From contig NC_084809.1 of assembly GCF_963583255.1 (NCBI RefSeq), positions 3,266,001 to 3,330,000 of the forward strand: a stretch of 64,000 bases of DNA, given 5' to 3'. The stretch comes from Pyrus communis. Taxonomy: Eukaryota > Streptophyta > Magnoliopsida > Rosales > Rosaceae. Under the pieces are notes generated by a model, which saw only the letters and a program-made list of their open reading frames with translations, had not been told where the DNA came from and ran no database searches. Made by a program: the position numbers and the translations under genes. Shown in pieces: positions 1 to 12,794 of the stretch. Position 1 is the stretch's first letter. Each line of letters begins with the position of its first letter.

Positions 1-1
1 G

Positions 2-2649
2 TACTACTTGGGACCGGAGAAATCGACAGGGTGCGTAGAGGTCTTTCTCGCTTGTAAGGACTGCACGTTGGCTTTGCCCCGCGGAGAGCTTGGAGCAACG
101 CCGTTGGAGGAGTTAGAGGAATCAGAGAAACCAGCGCTGCAGACGCAGATTAAGATTGTGCTCCAAGATGACCGTACCGACCGGTAACGAATTTCCTTGT
201 TTTCAAATTTTATTAGAATTACTTTTTTTTCTTCTTTGGAAAATATTAGAATGCTAAATTGGATTAATGGTTCCGTGATGAGACGGTAATCGGAAAATAG
301 TTCCGTGATAAAAGAATTCAGATTTAAACCCTCATGGTAAACTCATTTAGGATTTAAGCCCAAAATTAACATTTATAGTCGTTCTGTGTTCTGAGGGTGG
401 TTTACGAGGGCGGGAAGGATGGGGGCCCACATGGGTTCTCTGTGGAGGAGCAGAGAGGGCCGTCAATGGAGGACATGGGTTTTAGGAAGGAAGCTCAGGC
501 GACGCAGAGGACGCGTCTCTCAGTTTCTTCATCTTCTGATCAAGATGTCATGGAGAAAGTTGTCAATCTCGACCAGTAAGTGCTTCAAGACTCAGTTTTC
601 CTTTTTAACTTCGTTTTCAATTATATCATCTAATCCCTCCACTAAGATTTCTTAAGTATGTTTTAAAGTTAACGCTACGACCCAGGGAGAAAATGCAGAA
701 CAAATTGAGATTGAACGCAGCAGACTTCGTGGTTTTTAAAATCTAATGAAATCTCTTGGAGGAGGGTGGGATTGTTAATTTTGGGTTATCGGAGAATTCA
801 CATCAATGTTAATTTTAGGCTTAAATCCTAATAGAGTTCACCACGATGGTTAAAATCCGAATTTTTTCACGGAGCTATCTTCCAATTACCCTCTCACTAG
901 GGAGACTATTAATCTAATTTAGCCATATTAGAATTTCTTAATTAACAAGTGACAGTCCAATTTGCTGTTAATTAACTGTCTAATGATTTCAAACCGTAGT
1001 CCTCAACTGTGTAGTGGAATTAATTGTTCCTCCTTTTATACTTATTTCAACATTTTAATTAATTAACTGTAATTAATTTCCAAATGATGAAAAATTCTAA
1101 TTCGGCGTTTGATTTCAGCAGGATGCGTGTGATTTGGGCTCCAAAATGTTGCGGTGTTGACGGCTTAGCTCTCATTGAGCACAAGAAGGTGGATTTTTGT
1201 TCTCCAAAAAAGAAGGTGCATTTTTTGTCTTTTTACTGAATATGATCAGACCATTTAATTATGGTTAGTGTGATTGTTAAGTGGTTCGGAGTCTGGGCCT
1301 TAGGCCTTTTGTTGTCTATGTTGTTCACAATTGGGCCTTTGTCCTGATCTGTGTGGGTTTGTTCTTGTTTCTTTGCTTTAGTTTGAAGCAAACAATTTTG
1401 CTTCCCAAACTACTTGGGAATCTGGGATTATTAGTTCACCCATCCATATACACCAATGAAGCTAATTCACTTGTTCTCTTCTGCATAGTTCTTTTGCAGC
1501 CAAAACTATATTAGCAACTTTAAGTTTTCATGGAAGAGATTAATATCGACGTTGAGCTAATTGACAGGTCCTTGTATTGGATGACTCGAAATATTTTACT
1601 ATTGACCTGACAAATTCGCAAGATAAGCATTTCCTGTTGTCGAAAAAGACCAATGTTAGCAACAGTAAGTGCATTTTTTTAAATGTTCCCTTTCTTTTAT
1701 TCATCTGAAAGCATTACAAAATGTGTATGTACGGATATTGAAGCAACTACACCAATTATTGTACATTTCACATACTTTTTGGTTTGCAATACAACAGGCG
1801 CCAATCAACATAAATGCCCTGCTCGTTCGCAAGGCCGCGAGATTTCCTCAAGCTCTTGCAATGCACTTCCGATTGTTACAGATGATATCGCCGTTACTAA
1901 AAGGTGCATTTCTAGTTGTTTCTTGTGTAATATGTTGTTCCGTGTGGATGTGTATTTTCTTAAACCTCTTGGTATGTTCTCTCTCACACACAGTCGCAAT
2001 TAATCAACTTAATAAATTTTGATTTGATTCTTGCAGTTCCAGAAATTTATGGCTTCCCATTAAGCATGGTGCACGAGTGAACCAGAAGGGCAAGTTAGGA
2101 TTAACATTTTTCTTCGCAATCTTGCTGCCCGGCTGGATTCCTGTTGTAAATGCTGTAGACGAAAACGCATTCCTACTAGGTACTATTAGCACATGCACAT
2201 GGTTTTGGAATATCATCATTACTATTGCATCAGCCTACTGCGCCTACAAAATCTTACGTAGGTCTCTGGCGCCAGAGCCCTATCTGTTTAGTGAGAAGGT
2301 GAGGATCTGGATAAATGGTGAAATGAATGTCGAAGTATATGATGATGAAGGGATACTTGTAGGATCGTGGAGATGTGCTCTTTTTACGGCAAATGGCGAT
2401 GCAGTTGATATTACTGAGTGGGTTACCAATCTACTCAATTTTGTACTGCATATCTTTGTGCAGCAGGAAGATGGTGTGGAGGAGATTAGCTTTAATCAGA
2501 TGGATGACCCTGAGTTTATTGGTATGCCTATGGATGTTTACTTACACAACCCCGATACCGGGCGCTTCCATTATATAGGAAGAAGCGTTCCTCAAAATGG
2601 TGCACCAAGTGAACGAGACATCTTACGTGTACGTACAATTTTGATGTAA
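2..2649 (+). CDS. Unknown two-TM protein, copy A (5' end outside window)
   Basis: I do not recognise this family. Five exons read through in one frame: 2-183, 1119-1188, 1568-1664, 1798-1903 and 2043-2649, with GT-AG introns. They sum to 1,062 nt (353 residues plus stop), and the frame is still open at the window edge. The last exon holds two hydrophobic stretches, one around LGLTFFFAILLPGWIPVV and one around WNIIITIASAYCAYKIL. An acidic, tryptophan-containing domain of about 130 residues follows, with motifs such as HIFVQQEDG and YLHNPDTGRFHYIGRS. This suggests a membrane-anchored protein. The exon chain was chosen because copy B at 12.6-15.4 kb has the same exons and phases. Intron 1 carries a Mutator-like insertion. 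Expression is not known. Splice sites are inferred by eye. Confidence 0.6.
253..924. mobile_element. Mutator-like element with long TIRs in intron 1 of copy A
   Basis: About 125 bp at 253-380 reappears in reverse complement at about 790-924. The ends read GCTAAATTGGATTAATGG and, reversed, GGCTAAATTAGATTAATAG. The element is flanked by ATATTAGAAT at 243-252 and 925-934, a 9-10 bp duplication as expected of Mutator transposition. The homologous intron in copy B (12376-12628) lacks it. The interior (about 380-790) has a 60-codon open stretch at 397-579 followed by a GTAAGT donor-like sequence, so it may carry a captured exon (Pack-MULE). No transposase is present. Confidence 0.7.
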
Positions 2650-3119
2650 TTAATTACATACGAACTTGTTGAGCAATTTTAACGTAATTAACACGTATGA
2701 ACTTGTCTAGGGTCTAACCAACTACCAAGTCAAGAGTCACCTGTTGTTTTTGTTTTAATGCAAATCTTTGGATGTAAGCATGTAAGGGCAACTGCTCTTA
2801 ACAGCTTGACTATAAAATTCTCATGCATACTTCTGTTATTGTCATTCTCCGTAACTCCTTTTGTTTGTATTATATTAATTCTGGACACCCATCCACGCCT
2901 CTTGTTCTTCTGCAAGCTGGCTTTGCATGCTTAATTCTGAAGGTTCTCCATTGGCAAATTGGAGATGATAGTCTCCAAAAGCTCTCTCAGTTGACTCCTC
3001 CAAGCTAAACATGATGATGCGGCGGCGGAGGAGGAAGACGAAGATTTTCGATTGTTCTCGAAATTCCAAGAAATAAACCACTTGATGCCGTATCCGCCCC
3101 TCTTCCCTCCTGCTAAGAG
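2650..3119 (+). other. 3' flank of copy A, shared with copy B
   Basis: The sequence up to about 2870 matches the flank of copy B at about 15360-15560, including the shared strings CAAGTCAAGAGTCACCTG and GTAAGGGCAAC. It is therefore probably 3' UTR and downstream DNA of the duplicated gene. From about 2880 to 3119 I see no gene. Confidence 0.5.
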
Positions 3120-3398
3120 TAATGTTATTCATATCATATTTTTATATCACTTTAGATGACATCTGATGTGAACAACCACATCATTTGAAAAATTTGCAAA
3201 ACTCAAGGAAATGAAGTAGAAAACTTCTCATATACCATAATCATAATTTAATTAACTAGTTTTTCTTAATTATTAGTTTATTAAATAATGAACTAAATTT
3301 AAAAATCTAATTAATTCAAATGATATGACTGACCACATCAAACGCCACCTAAGGTGATATGAGAATGTGGTACAAAAATATGGTATGAATAACATTAC
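3120..3398. mobile_element. MITE with ~26-bp terminal inverted repeats
   Basis: The left end GTAATGTTATTCATATCATA matches the reverse complement of the right end, GTAATGTTATTCATACCATA. The repeat continues a few bases into TTTTT. The element is about 280 bp, AT-rich and non-coding. I could not fix a target-site duplication, so the superfamily is left open. Confidence 0.7.
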
Positions 3399-3442
3399 GG
3401 CAATTCACATGTCATCTCAATATTGATTTCAAAGCCAGTTCG

Positions 3443-5317
3443 TGAAGGGAAATATATGAGATTCATGTGGGATTTCTAGTGACTAGCATGCATATACAAT
3501 TCAAAATTTATATACGAAAGCAACGGAAGCATGTCATACATTTTATCAAAGCTATAGTCATGCAAATCCCCTTCAAGATGCATAGGTTTATATAAGATGC
3601 ATCAAAACAAAATTTATAAGAAGAACAAACTAGAGGTTTAGTTTTATACCTCTTGATCTAGTTCTTAGACCAAGGATGGACCACCTCCAAGATCTTTGCT
3701 CCTCAAACTCCTTGAGCCTAGCCTCCCTCCTTGCTTCCTCCACTTTGTATAGTAAGTGCTCCTAGGTTCTCTTCAAGTTTCCAAAGATATGAAAACCTCT
3801 AAAGATCCTCACCCACTTTGTAATGAGAAAGATGAAGGAATAACCAAAAGGGTGTATAGATGATTAGTTAAATCACCCCCTTAGTGGCCGGCCCTTTGTG
3901 TTCAAGAGAGAGAGCTTTTCTTTTTCTCTTTTGTTGTTTTAGAACACCTCAAAACCCTAATCAATCTTTCACTATAATGTTCCTTTTATTACATAAAGAA
4001 ACAAGTCAACAATTGACCTTCTCTCTCCCTCTCTTTGGCCGGCCATATGTGTTTGGTTTGGGCTTTGGGCTTTTAATTATTTCAAGTCATCCAATGCTTG
4101 AATAAAAGCCCAATGGGCCTAATTAAACCCAAACGTTTCTATAAGCCCAAAACGATCTTTATCGCTTTTATGATTTCTTTAGACTTTCTAAATTAATCAA
4201 AACACTTAATTAATCCAATTAATTATTTCCTTCATCCATTAGTTACTCACTACAAGAGTGTATTGGTGAACAATCTTTTAGGTTCTAATTAGCAAGGCAG
4301 TGAGGTGATTGGCACCAATCCAATTGATTATCCAATCACTTAGTGAATTAAAACTTACTTTTAATTCACCTTCCTTTTGATGACTACATTTAATCATCTA
4401 GAAGAACTCACAAACCATGAGTGACATCTAACCATATATCATGGCTACCCAAGCTAATGTAGAAGTTATTCGGAGAACCTATTCAGTTGGAATTACAATG
4501 TAATTCGATCCTTCTCTAAAACAATACTCTCAATCACATTACTAGGGTATGGATTTATAATGTCAAACCCCTAATGTGATTATTCCTTCTTATATGATTC
4601 ATTTGAGACGTATAGGAACGCTTTCCTTTATTACGCTCGATACTTCGGCCGAAGATTCCCGAATCATATCTTAGAGTATTCATCCTTTCTTATCGAGGAT
4701 TAGAGATTCCTTGTTGCGCATTCACTTGCCTTCATGGCTAAGTGGCTTAACCCCAACGATGCCTTGGACACTCGCGTATGGAATGACTTTAACATAATCA
4801 AAGATTAAGTACTTAACCACAAGACAACGACGATGCCTCAGGTCAAAGGATTACTTACATTATTCCAACCATTAGAGTTACTTGCTTGACATGTGAGTAG
4901 ACCTCCATGCAAGTACTTTCGTTCGATTGTGTTCAGTGAACTCATTCCCTTAATGAGCACCTACATGCTTGTCTTAGTGTCGCTACACGAATGGGATGAG
5001 ACTTTCCATCCTTCCAATTGAAGCAGACATAGTATGTACCGGTCTATGGATTGTCAGTATCCCTCCGACAATCCTTATGACCAAGAACCTTTTTGGACAT
5101 GATGGTTATGAGAAGAAGGTCTCTGTAATCTAACATCATTAGGTTACTTCTTCCATCGATCCATTGTCCATGGATTCACTATTTAGGACATATTTTGTTC
5201 ATTGAGATAGTCCTAATTAGTATCTTTGCCTTCCGATGTATAAGAGTCATATATACATCAATTCATTGTCCTGAAAGGTTTCTTCCAAAGATTGACTTTC
5301 AGGGCATATTTCCAACA
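3443..5317 (-). mobile_element. Solo LTR, 1,875 bp, with 5-bp TSD
   Basis: On the minus strand the unit starts TGTTGGAAATATGCCCTG and ends ATTTCCCTTCA, so it has the TG...CA ends of an LTR. GTTCG at 3438-3442 is repeated exactly at 5318-5322 as a 5-bp target-site duplication. There is no primer binding site, polypurine tract or gag-pol coding between the duplications. This is therefore a solo LTR left by LTR-LTR recombination. Open frames inside it are short and not credible. The family (Copia or Gypsy) cannot be told from the LTR alone. Confidence 0.85.
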
Positions 5318-5322
5318 GTTCG

Positions 5323-6128
5323 ACCCAAAACCCTGCCCATGAATTAATATTACAAATTAAGAGCTAGCTAGCATATGAAATTTGATTTTCTTATTGAGAT
5401 TTGCAACAAGTTTGCAAGGTCTTTAATTTTCCGCTTGAAAGTTTTAAGGGAGACTAAATATGGTTTCGGTTCCTCCAACAGCGTAGTTTATCCCATCAAA
5501 TTTTCTATATTGAGCCAGACATATTCTGATATTTGTCAATACAAAAATCAGTGGAAAAACAACGCAGATTCCATAATAAGCAAAAAAGGAGGAAAAGCAA
5601 AAGCAATGTTTCTGATATGCCTTTTTATCTTGCCTTTGACGAGAATTAAAAAATGCAGCCTGTTTGTTTATCCATCTTTGTTTGTTTGACGGCTCTGCCA
5701 AAAGTTTTTGGATGTGACAATCAGGGATTATGGCAATAAATTGGAAGACTTTTGTGAGGAGATTTTAATGGGTATTTAATCGGTAATCTATGTGTCATAA
5801 TAAGAGTATAATAAATTGTATATTATATATGTATTTCCTATTTATTCTATGAAAAGTGGAGTATTTGTTTAAATACCAGATATTTAAAAAATCTGGAAAA
5901 GTAAAAAATAAGTTTGACGATATAAAGTGAAAACACTTGTGACTATATTTGACACAAAAGCTTAAATGTGATTTGCAGCCCAAAAATCGTTTTATAGAAA
6001 TCACTTATCGGAACTTCGAAGAGGATTTTCAAAAGAAAAACGTAATTTATGATTCATATATAAGTTGTATAGATAGGAACCAACACACAAATGAATTGTG
6101 CAATATGTATCTTGAGATTTAGATAATA
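5323..6128 (+). repeat. Intergenic; contains duplicated segment shared with ~16.0 kb
   Basis: About 5335-5440 (containing GAGCTAGCTAGCATATGAAA) matches about 15990-16080. TTTCTGATATGCCTTTTTAT at about 5609 recurs at about 16143. The segmental duplication of copies A and B therefore extends beyond the genes, and was later opened by the solo LTR on the A side. No gene is seen in the rest, which is AT-rich. Confidence 0.55.
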
Positions 6129-9100
6129 CTAGGATTCATGCCCGCGCAATGCGACGGGTCGAAAATTTTGTCATGTAATTAACAAATACATATAAAAAGG
6201 GGCAAGTAAAAGAGTCCATGAATTCCCATAGTGTACCAAGTTAGTAGAAATGTACTCCAACATGACCAGGTCAAAAGGAGATTCCTTCACTCTCAATATG
6301 GTTTATCAAAAGTAGTGTCTTATTTCTTCAAGCCAAATATGTAGGACAACATCAATCACAACTACAAATACTAACAACTGTGCAAAAGAATTATAAAAAC
6401 ACTCATGTACCATATAAGAACAAACCTCACAATTGGTCTTAAGAATTGTTTTTCCAAAGTGACCCATTACAACACGATCTGAAAGAAAACAAAACATGAA
6501 TAATATCAAGGAAACTACATTTCCTCTGTCAAGTAAAATCTACGGCAGGTAATGAATAAAATACAAAGTTCTCAGCTTTAATTTAATTATTATCAAATAT
6601 TGAGGGAAATTAACAACTACCCAGAAATGTTTGCTCAAAATTAATTGATAATATGAATAATTTAATTACACAACATTTACAAAACCCAAAGTTCTTAGCT
6701 TAATTTGATCTTACCATTTAAGTGGATGAAGTAAAAAATTACACATAAATGTTTGCACACAATTAATTGATGAAACAACCAATTGGGCAATCAAAAATTT
6801 CAGATGAAGAAATCATACCGATGGGTTTCCATTAATTTCGATATCGAAGTTTAACTTTTTGAGTCACTTGCTCCAAATCGTTCTCCTGCCAAAAACATAA
6901 ACAAACCCCCAAAATAAGGAGCTCTGTTGGTTCCCAAATATTAACAATTGTTTCACGTGTACCTTTCATGAAACAGGTGGTGATGGCTGCTACTAAGCAG
7001 GATTGAAGATTGAGTATCTGATTATTATAGGAATTAGAAGTCATCTTCCAGACAAAATCAAATACACAGGGATAGGCAATCAAACTAATGGTGCAGTGAA
7101 GACAATAAAACACGACCTACTACTCCCTCCCTCTCTCTCTGTGCAAAGGCAGCATGGCTCTCATTCACCAAACCCTCATCAAATGACAGCCACCTAGACC
7201 CATCCCACTCCGTCCCAAAACCATAGGACAAAATTAACCTTCCTAACTTAGCATCCTGACCGCTTCGGATCTAAAAACTTTTGGCACATAGAGTGCACAT
7301 GCATAATTAAAATTCACAGATCTAGTGCATGCAAGCGTACATTAGTAAAGGGAGCCATAGATTATTACATTTTACCTTGGGTCCAAGATACATAAGTCGT
7401 GTGCTCTCCATTTTCCAAACGGACTTGAGTTGTTGCAGTAGCGTCCTGCAAAGAAATCACAGATACATTAGCTGGCACAGAGAATAGACATATTTTTTTG
7501 TTTCAGACCGCAGATCCAAGAACCACACTTATTTCACCGATTCTTGGTTATGGACAGAAAAGCGAAGCAAGGGATTGGATGTTTTCCTTTGGAATTTTTG
7601 TACTCTCTAATGAAAGAGGGGAACCCAGAATGAAAAACAAACCAAAGGGAAAACAAATAAATAGACGCCCAGAAAATCCCCCAAATGATTTAAAAAAAAA
7701 AAAAAAAAAAAAAAACCAAAAACCATGCTGCCTAACCTAACAAAACAGTACAAAAAGATTTGGAAATTTTTTTTTGGGCTTTTCAATCACCACATTCACG
7801 CAGATATAAATGCAAGAAACAATAAAAAAACAGAGATTTTAGTACAAAATGTAATTGAAAAAGACACTTATCTGAGCATGCAATAGAGTATGGACGATGA
7901 AGAGTGAATCCTGGACTAAGGGACCATACTCGCGCCTGTTCACCATCACCCTTCTCTTTGTGTTTCTCTCCCTGAAATCCCGATGATCCCCCTCTTTCAC
8001 CGTCACACTCTCACTCACTGGATCAAGGATCGACACTGACATCCTCTCTCTCTCTCCCTCTCTCACTCTCAGAAACAAACTAAATGAACAAAGTCCCTAA
8101 CCCATCCCAATCCATCCGAAACCCTACGGACAAAATTACCATCCAACCCCCTCTCATATCACCTGACGGCAAGATCTGAACCCTTGACGGGGTAGTGTGG
8201 TCATTTTGACTCCCAAACTATAGTGATCCCCTGCAAAAGAAACCAGCAAACAAAGAAAAAAGAACAAACGATGAGCAATAAAACTCACAGATCATAATAC
8301 AAAAAATTCCCTATAACGTAAATTGATAAAGCATTTTACCCAATCCAATTGAATTCCTGATCACAACACATAAGATAAACTAATAAACCATTTTATCCAA
8401 TCAACCATTTAATTTTAAACATTTAAAACCGAAGAGAACCAAACGAGCATATTTGGGAAAAAAAGGAGTGTTTTGAGTATCTAAATCTCACCCTCAACAC
8501 TTTAAAAATGTAGCGGTCCCAATGGAAAGAGAACTTGCAAAACGGCGTCCCAGCACAAACACAACATATAAAACGAACAAACGATGACAAAAAAAAAAAA
8601 ATTAAAAACCGATAATGAACGATAAAATTTAAAAATCCTAGGATATACAAAATCGCAAACAACATAAAAATTAGTAATAAAAATTATGAAAAAATAGACA
8701 CGGCTTGACAGCAATGACGACCCCAAAGGCAAGAAAAATCCCAAACCATTTAAGAAAAAATTAAGAGTCCATTCCTCTGTCATATTCTTTTCCCCTGTTT
8801 TGCTACCCCTAATCCCAAATGTGTCTTCGATGCTCTTTGTCCCCATTTTATCTCACCCTAATATCTCACCTGCAAAATCTTAACGCTGCTGCCTTCCCCC
8901 ACCAACAAACCCTCAACACCCTGTAATGCTATTTTCTTCCAAATCTATAACAAAAAAGTGCATGCATAAATACGGTAGAAATTTGCAAAAATCCACAACA
9001 CAACCTAACTAAAAATCTCATGGATTAAAAGTTTCACCCAAAAGAATCCCCCATCTCTCTTATCAAATGAAAACTCCAAAAGCAATTCAATGGTTGATAA

Positions 9101-11316
9101 CAACCCATTTAAAATTGAACCCAAAAAAATTAAAAGCTTCTCTCACATTGATTAGTCGTTCATTCTACACCTGCATTTTACTAATTCTACGTCAACAGTG
9201 CTATGTACAACTCAAAAAAGCAGATTTTAACAGCTAAAAGGACGGACAGTAACACCATATGACCATGTTATGATAAAAAATGATAAACAAAGATTCGCTC
9301 AAAAAGCAGAGCGTAAAAAAACTCCCAAAAACAAAGATCAGGATCTCTTCATCCGAATTATAAGTATTGTATATAAGTCTTCAAATACAGGACTAATAAG
9401 TATGGTGTGTGAAATGTATTTACATAACGTTGTTCCAAATCAATAGTTGGACAGAATAACATGAAAAACTATCTAGCAACACAATCTATCAAGATATGTA
9501 AGTTCTCTATATACATATATATTTATATCAACTTGTCACATTTAATAAAACTAAAGCATGACAATAAGGGAACCTTGGCTGCCATAAGTCATATCTGGCA
9601 GCTGCTTCAGCCACCCCCACTGGAATTCAGGGTGCATTTCATTCGAAAATCCATCACCATGAAAAATGAAAACAAAAAATCAATTCAAATCCAACATATC
9701 CAACAACCCAAATATTATAATAATCTAATCAGACAATAAACAATTAGAGATGAAGCTCAATTACCATAAAGAAATGAGGGGTTGTCTGGTAGAAGCTAGT
9801 TGAAGCTTCATCAAATATATAGAGGATGATCAAACAATCAGAGGCTAATCTCAATTACCTTTCCTGTTCTCGGAAAATCACTTCCAGGTCCACTATGAAA
9901 TATTAGAAGGTCCGTAAACTCATAAGGCTCATATATTAAATTAAGTCTCCCTCTATCCCTTGCAACGCAAAGCAAAAGAAAGCCCCTCCTTTTCATAATC
10001 CCATACAGGGTGAGGTTAACAATTGCAGAGAGGGAAAATGGCTTATCACTTATGCCATATCTATTGTTTAACATACCTTGAACTGCCAACTCCACCATTT
10101 CCTAGGCTAGCAGATGCCAAACCGACGTCTGATCACTTCACTACTGCAACACAGCAGATGATGGTACTACTTCCCCTCCTCGCAACACTCCCTGCTCCTA
10201 CGTCCACTCCCATCCAAGCACCTATCTTTCTATTAAACAACATAAAATAAAAATTCAAATTCAAATTTCTTTCCACAAAAGCATTAATTAAAATTAAAAT
10301 TCATAAAACATAGAAATTGAGCTGAAATGGCTGAAACAAAATTCAAATGAAAAATTTTAAAAATTGCAGAGTCAGTTAATTACTTAATTTAGCTCGAATC
10401 CACACCAAACTCACTCCAATTTTTTAAATTAAGCACCAAATACAAATACAAATTTAAAAACCACCGCCGATCCTCCGAAATCAATCGGACTCCAACAAAA
10501 CAATTAATTTTCGGCATTTTCAAAGGCAATACATCCAAAATTCAGAAATCGGTTTGGACGACTAACCTGCAAGCGTTTCGGGGAAGCCTGGAAGCAGAGC
10601 TCGCGCATTTTAAATTCCGCTCCGCTCCTGGAATCTTTTAGATTTAAGTAGAAAATTAGGGAAGGAGAAGAATTTGATCGGACAGATTGAAAATTCAATC
10701 TACTTCAGGATCAAACACTAAAGTACGAAACTTTCCCTTCTCAAATCTGACATCTTCAAGAGCTCCGCCCTACTTTTGATGGTCGTATCTGAGTTCATTT
10801 GTGGGTGTTGGCGACTTGCAAGGACGGTGGATCCACGGAATGAAGGTTGGTTCGTGGGCAGGAGGAAAATTCGATATGGGTTCGTGTGGAGGTGCATTAG
10901 TGATTGTTCAACGGATTTAACTGAGATGATGAAGAGGAATGGGGTGAGCAGCGCTGGGGCTAGGTTGAGAGAAATGGAGAGAGAAGTCTCTCGAATTTGA
11001 TAGGAAATGAGAGAGAAACGGTGCTAGGGTTGTAGGAAATGAGCTCAGAGTGAGAAAAGGAGGGGACGGAGGATTTGATGGATGGTTATCGAGAGAGAGA
11101 CAGAAAAAAGAGAAAAGACGGTGGTAATTTTGTAAATAAAGTGAAATTCAGCTCAAACCTAAGGATACAATTACCCCCTAACTTTTAAGAATTACCTTCC
11201 CAGCCCAGCCCAGATCTGATGGTTTTTTTTGTAAATAACGTAAAATCTAGGGGCAAATAATTGACTGTAGCCATGAACAGTGCCAATTCCCCTTCAACTT
11301 TAGAGATTAGAATAGA
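6129..11316 (-). mobile_element. Non-autonomous Helitron, ~5.2 kb
   Basis: Read on the minus strand, it begins TCTATTCTAATCTCTAAAG after an A (11317 on the plus strand is T). It ends with a short hairpin CCCGTCGCATTGCGCGGG, then 8 nt and CTAG, followed by T. These are the canonical Helitron ends: 5' TC, a 3' hairpin followed by CTRR, and insertion between A and T. No Rep/helicase reading frame is visible, so it is non-autonomous. Two diverged copies of a ~60-bp segment lie at about 7200 and 8100 (ACCCATCCCA...GGACAAAATTA). Minus-strand stretches at about 9560-9670 (reading HPEFQWGWLKQLPDM) and 9838-10098 look like remnants of captured exons, but I cannot name the donor. Poly-A and CT-rich runs are present at 7690-7713 and 8044-8071. 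Confidence 0.65.
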
Positions 11317-11859
11317 TAATTATTCGTTTTTATAGAAAGGAAGAATGACACGTCACCAAAAAGCTCATGATCAGCGAAGATAGAGTTAGTTAGTTCTCAA
11401 TAACCGTCTGAAGTCGGCGGCTACCAAGTGTTAAAGACTGGATTGGCCCTATACGCTTCCCTTCCATTTTGTTTCTCTGCTTCTCAGTGTAAAAACACCA
11501 GAGCAACTACAAATTCTTTATGGAAATCGCAGTAGATCTAGGGTTTCGAAACCTGTATACGAAGCGCTATTTACTTTCAGCTGGTCATAATGCATGCTCT
11601 TGCAGTTCGGAGATTTGATGATCGGAGCTCAAATAGTTCAAAAGATTGACCAGGTTCGACAAGAAAATCGATTATTTTAACCTAAATCTTGATTTTATTT
11701 CGATTAATCTTGAATTTGATGAGAAATAGTACTGATAATCCCAGTTAACTGTAGGAAATGCAAGGATTTGGAGCCACGGAGCTCCAGTTGAACTCGCACT
11801 AAAACGACGATCTCCGAAGCGCCAAGATCGAGCGCAAAGCCGTCGATTTGCTGCTGATC

Positions 11860-12375
11860 AAGTCGGTTTTCCACAACAAGAAGCCGTGTGACTCACGCTA
11901 AGCGATTCGCAGAGCCCTCGAAGCTCATCCTCTGCTACAACTTCGAATCGCCGGACTGTGCGTCGGCATTTCTCTACGGAGAGCTTGGAAAGACGCCTTT
12001 GGAGTTCGTTTTCCATCACAGGAAGCCTGAATGTGTGACTTGATCCGCTCGAAGCTCATCCTACTCTGCTACAACGTCGTATCGCCGGACCGCGCGTCGG
12101 CATTTCTCGATGGAGAGCTTGGAGAGACGCCTTTGGAGTCGGTTTTTCAAGATATTAAGCCTGAATGCCTGACTCATGCCAAGCGATTCATGGAGGCCCC
12201 GAAGCTCATCCTCCGCGACGCCGTTGGTGGACGATTTCAGTAAATCGGCACCGTAAACGGCGGTCTTGCTCAAGAAATGCTTTCTTACGGACTTCGAGTC
12301 GGCTTTGCTAGACGGAGAGATCGGAGCGACACCGTTGGAGGAGGTTCTGCTCCAAAACGACGATCGTACGGACCG
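11860..12375 (+). repeat. Three diverged coding modules in the 5' part of copy B
   Basis: A unit containing CTCGAAGCTCATCCT...GGAGAGCTTGGA...ACGCCTTTGGAG starts near 11917 and 12048 (131 bp apart). A more diverged version lies at about 12200-12375. The translated core reads like ASAFLDGELGETPLESVF in the second copy and SALLDGEIGATPLEEVL in the third. Copy A has at least one such module in 2-183 (LPRGELGATPLEEL). Frame differs between units, so the array has decayed. Confidence 0.65.
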
Positions 12376-12794
12376 GTAACATATTTCCTTGCCTTAGATC
12401 TCTTCTTGAGTTATTAGTTTAATGAGAGTTAATTAACAAGTAACAAACCAGTTTGCTGTTAATTAATTCTCTAATGATTTCAACAGCCTTTAATTAATTA
12501 ATTAACTGCCCCTCCTTTTGTACTTATTTTAACATTTACTTTTTTCTACTTATTTCAACATTTTAATTAATTAACTGTCTAATTAATTCCCAAATGATGA
12601 AAAACCGTAATTCTCCTTCTGATTTCAGCAGGATGGATGTGATTTGGGATCAACATGATTACACCATTGAGGGCTTGCTTGCTGTTGCTACGGAAAACAA
12701 GGTGAAGTTCCTCAATTCTTTGTTTTTTTTTTGTTATTTTCTAAATACGATTAGACCATTTAATTATGATTAGTGTGATTTTTAGGTGAGTCTG

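Noticed and set aside
7498..7740. 80-codon frame ending in poly-Lys
   Set aside because: The lysines come from a poly-A run inside the Helitron.
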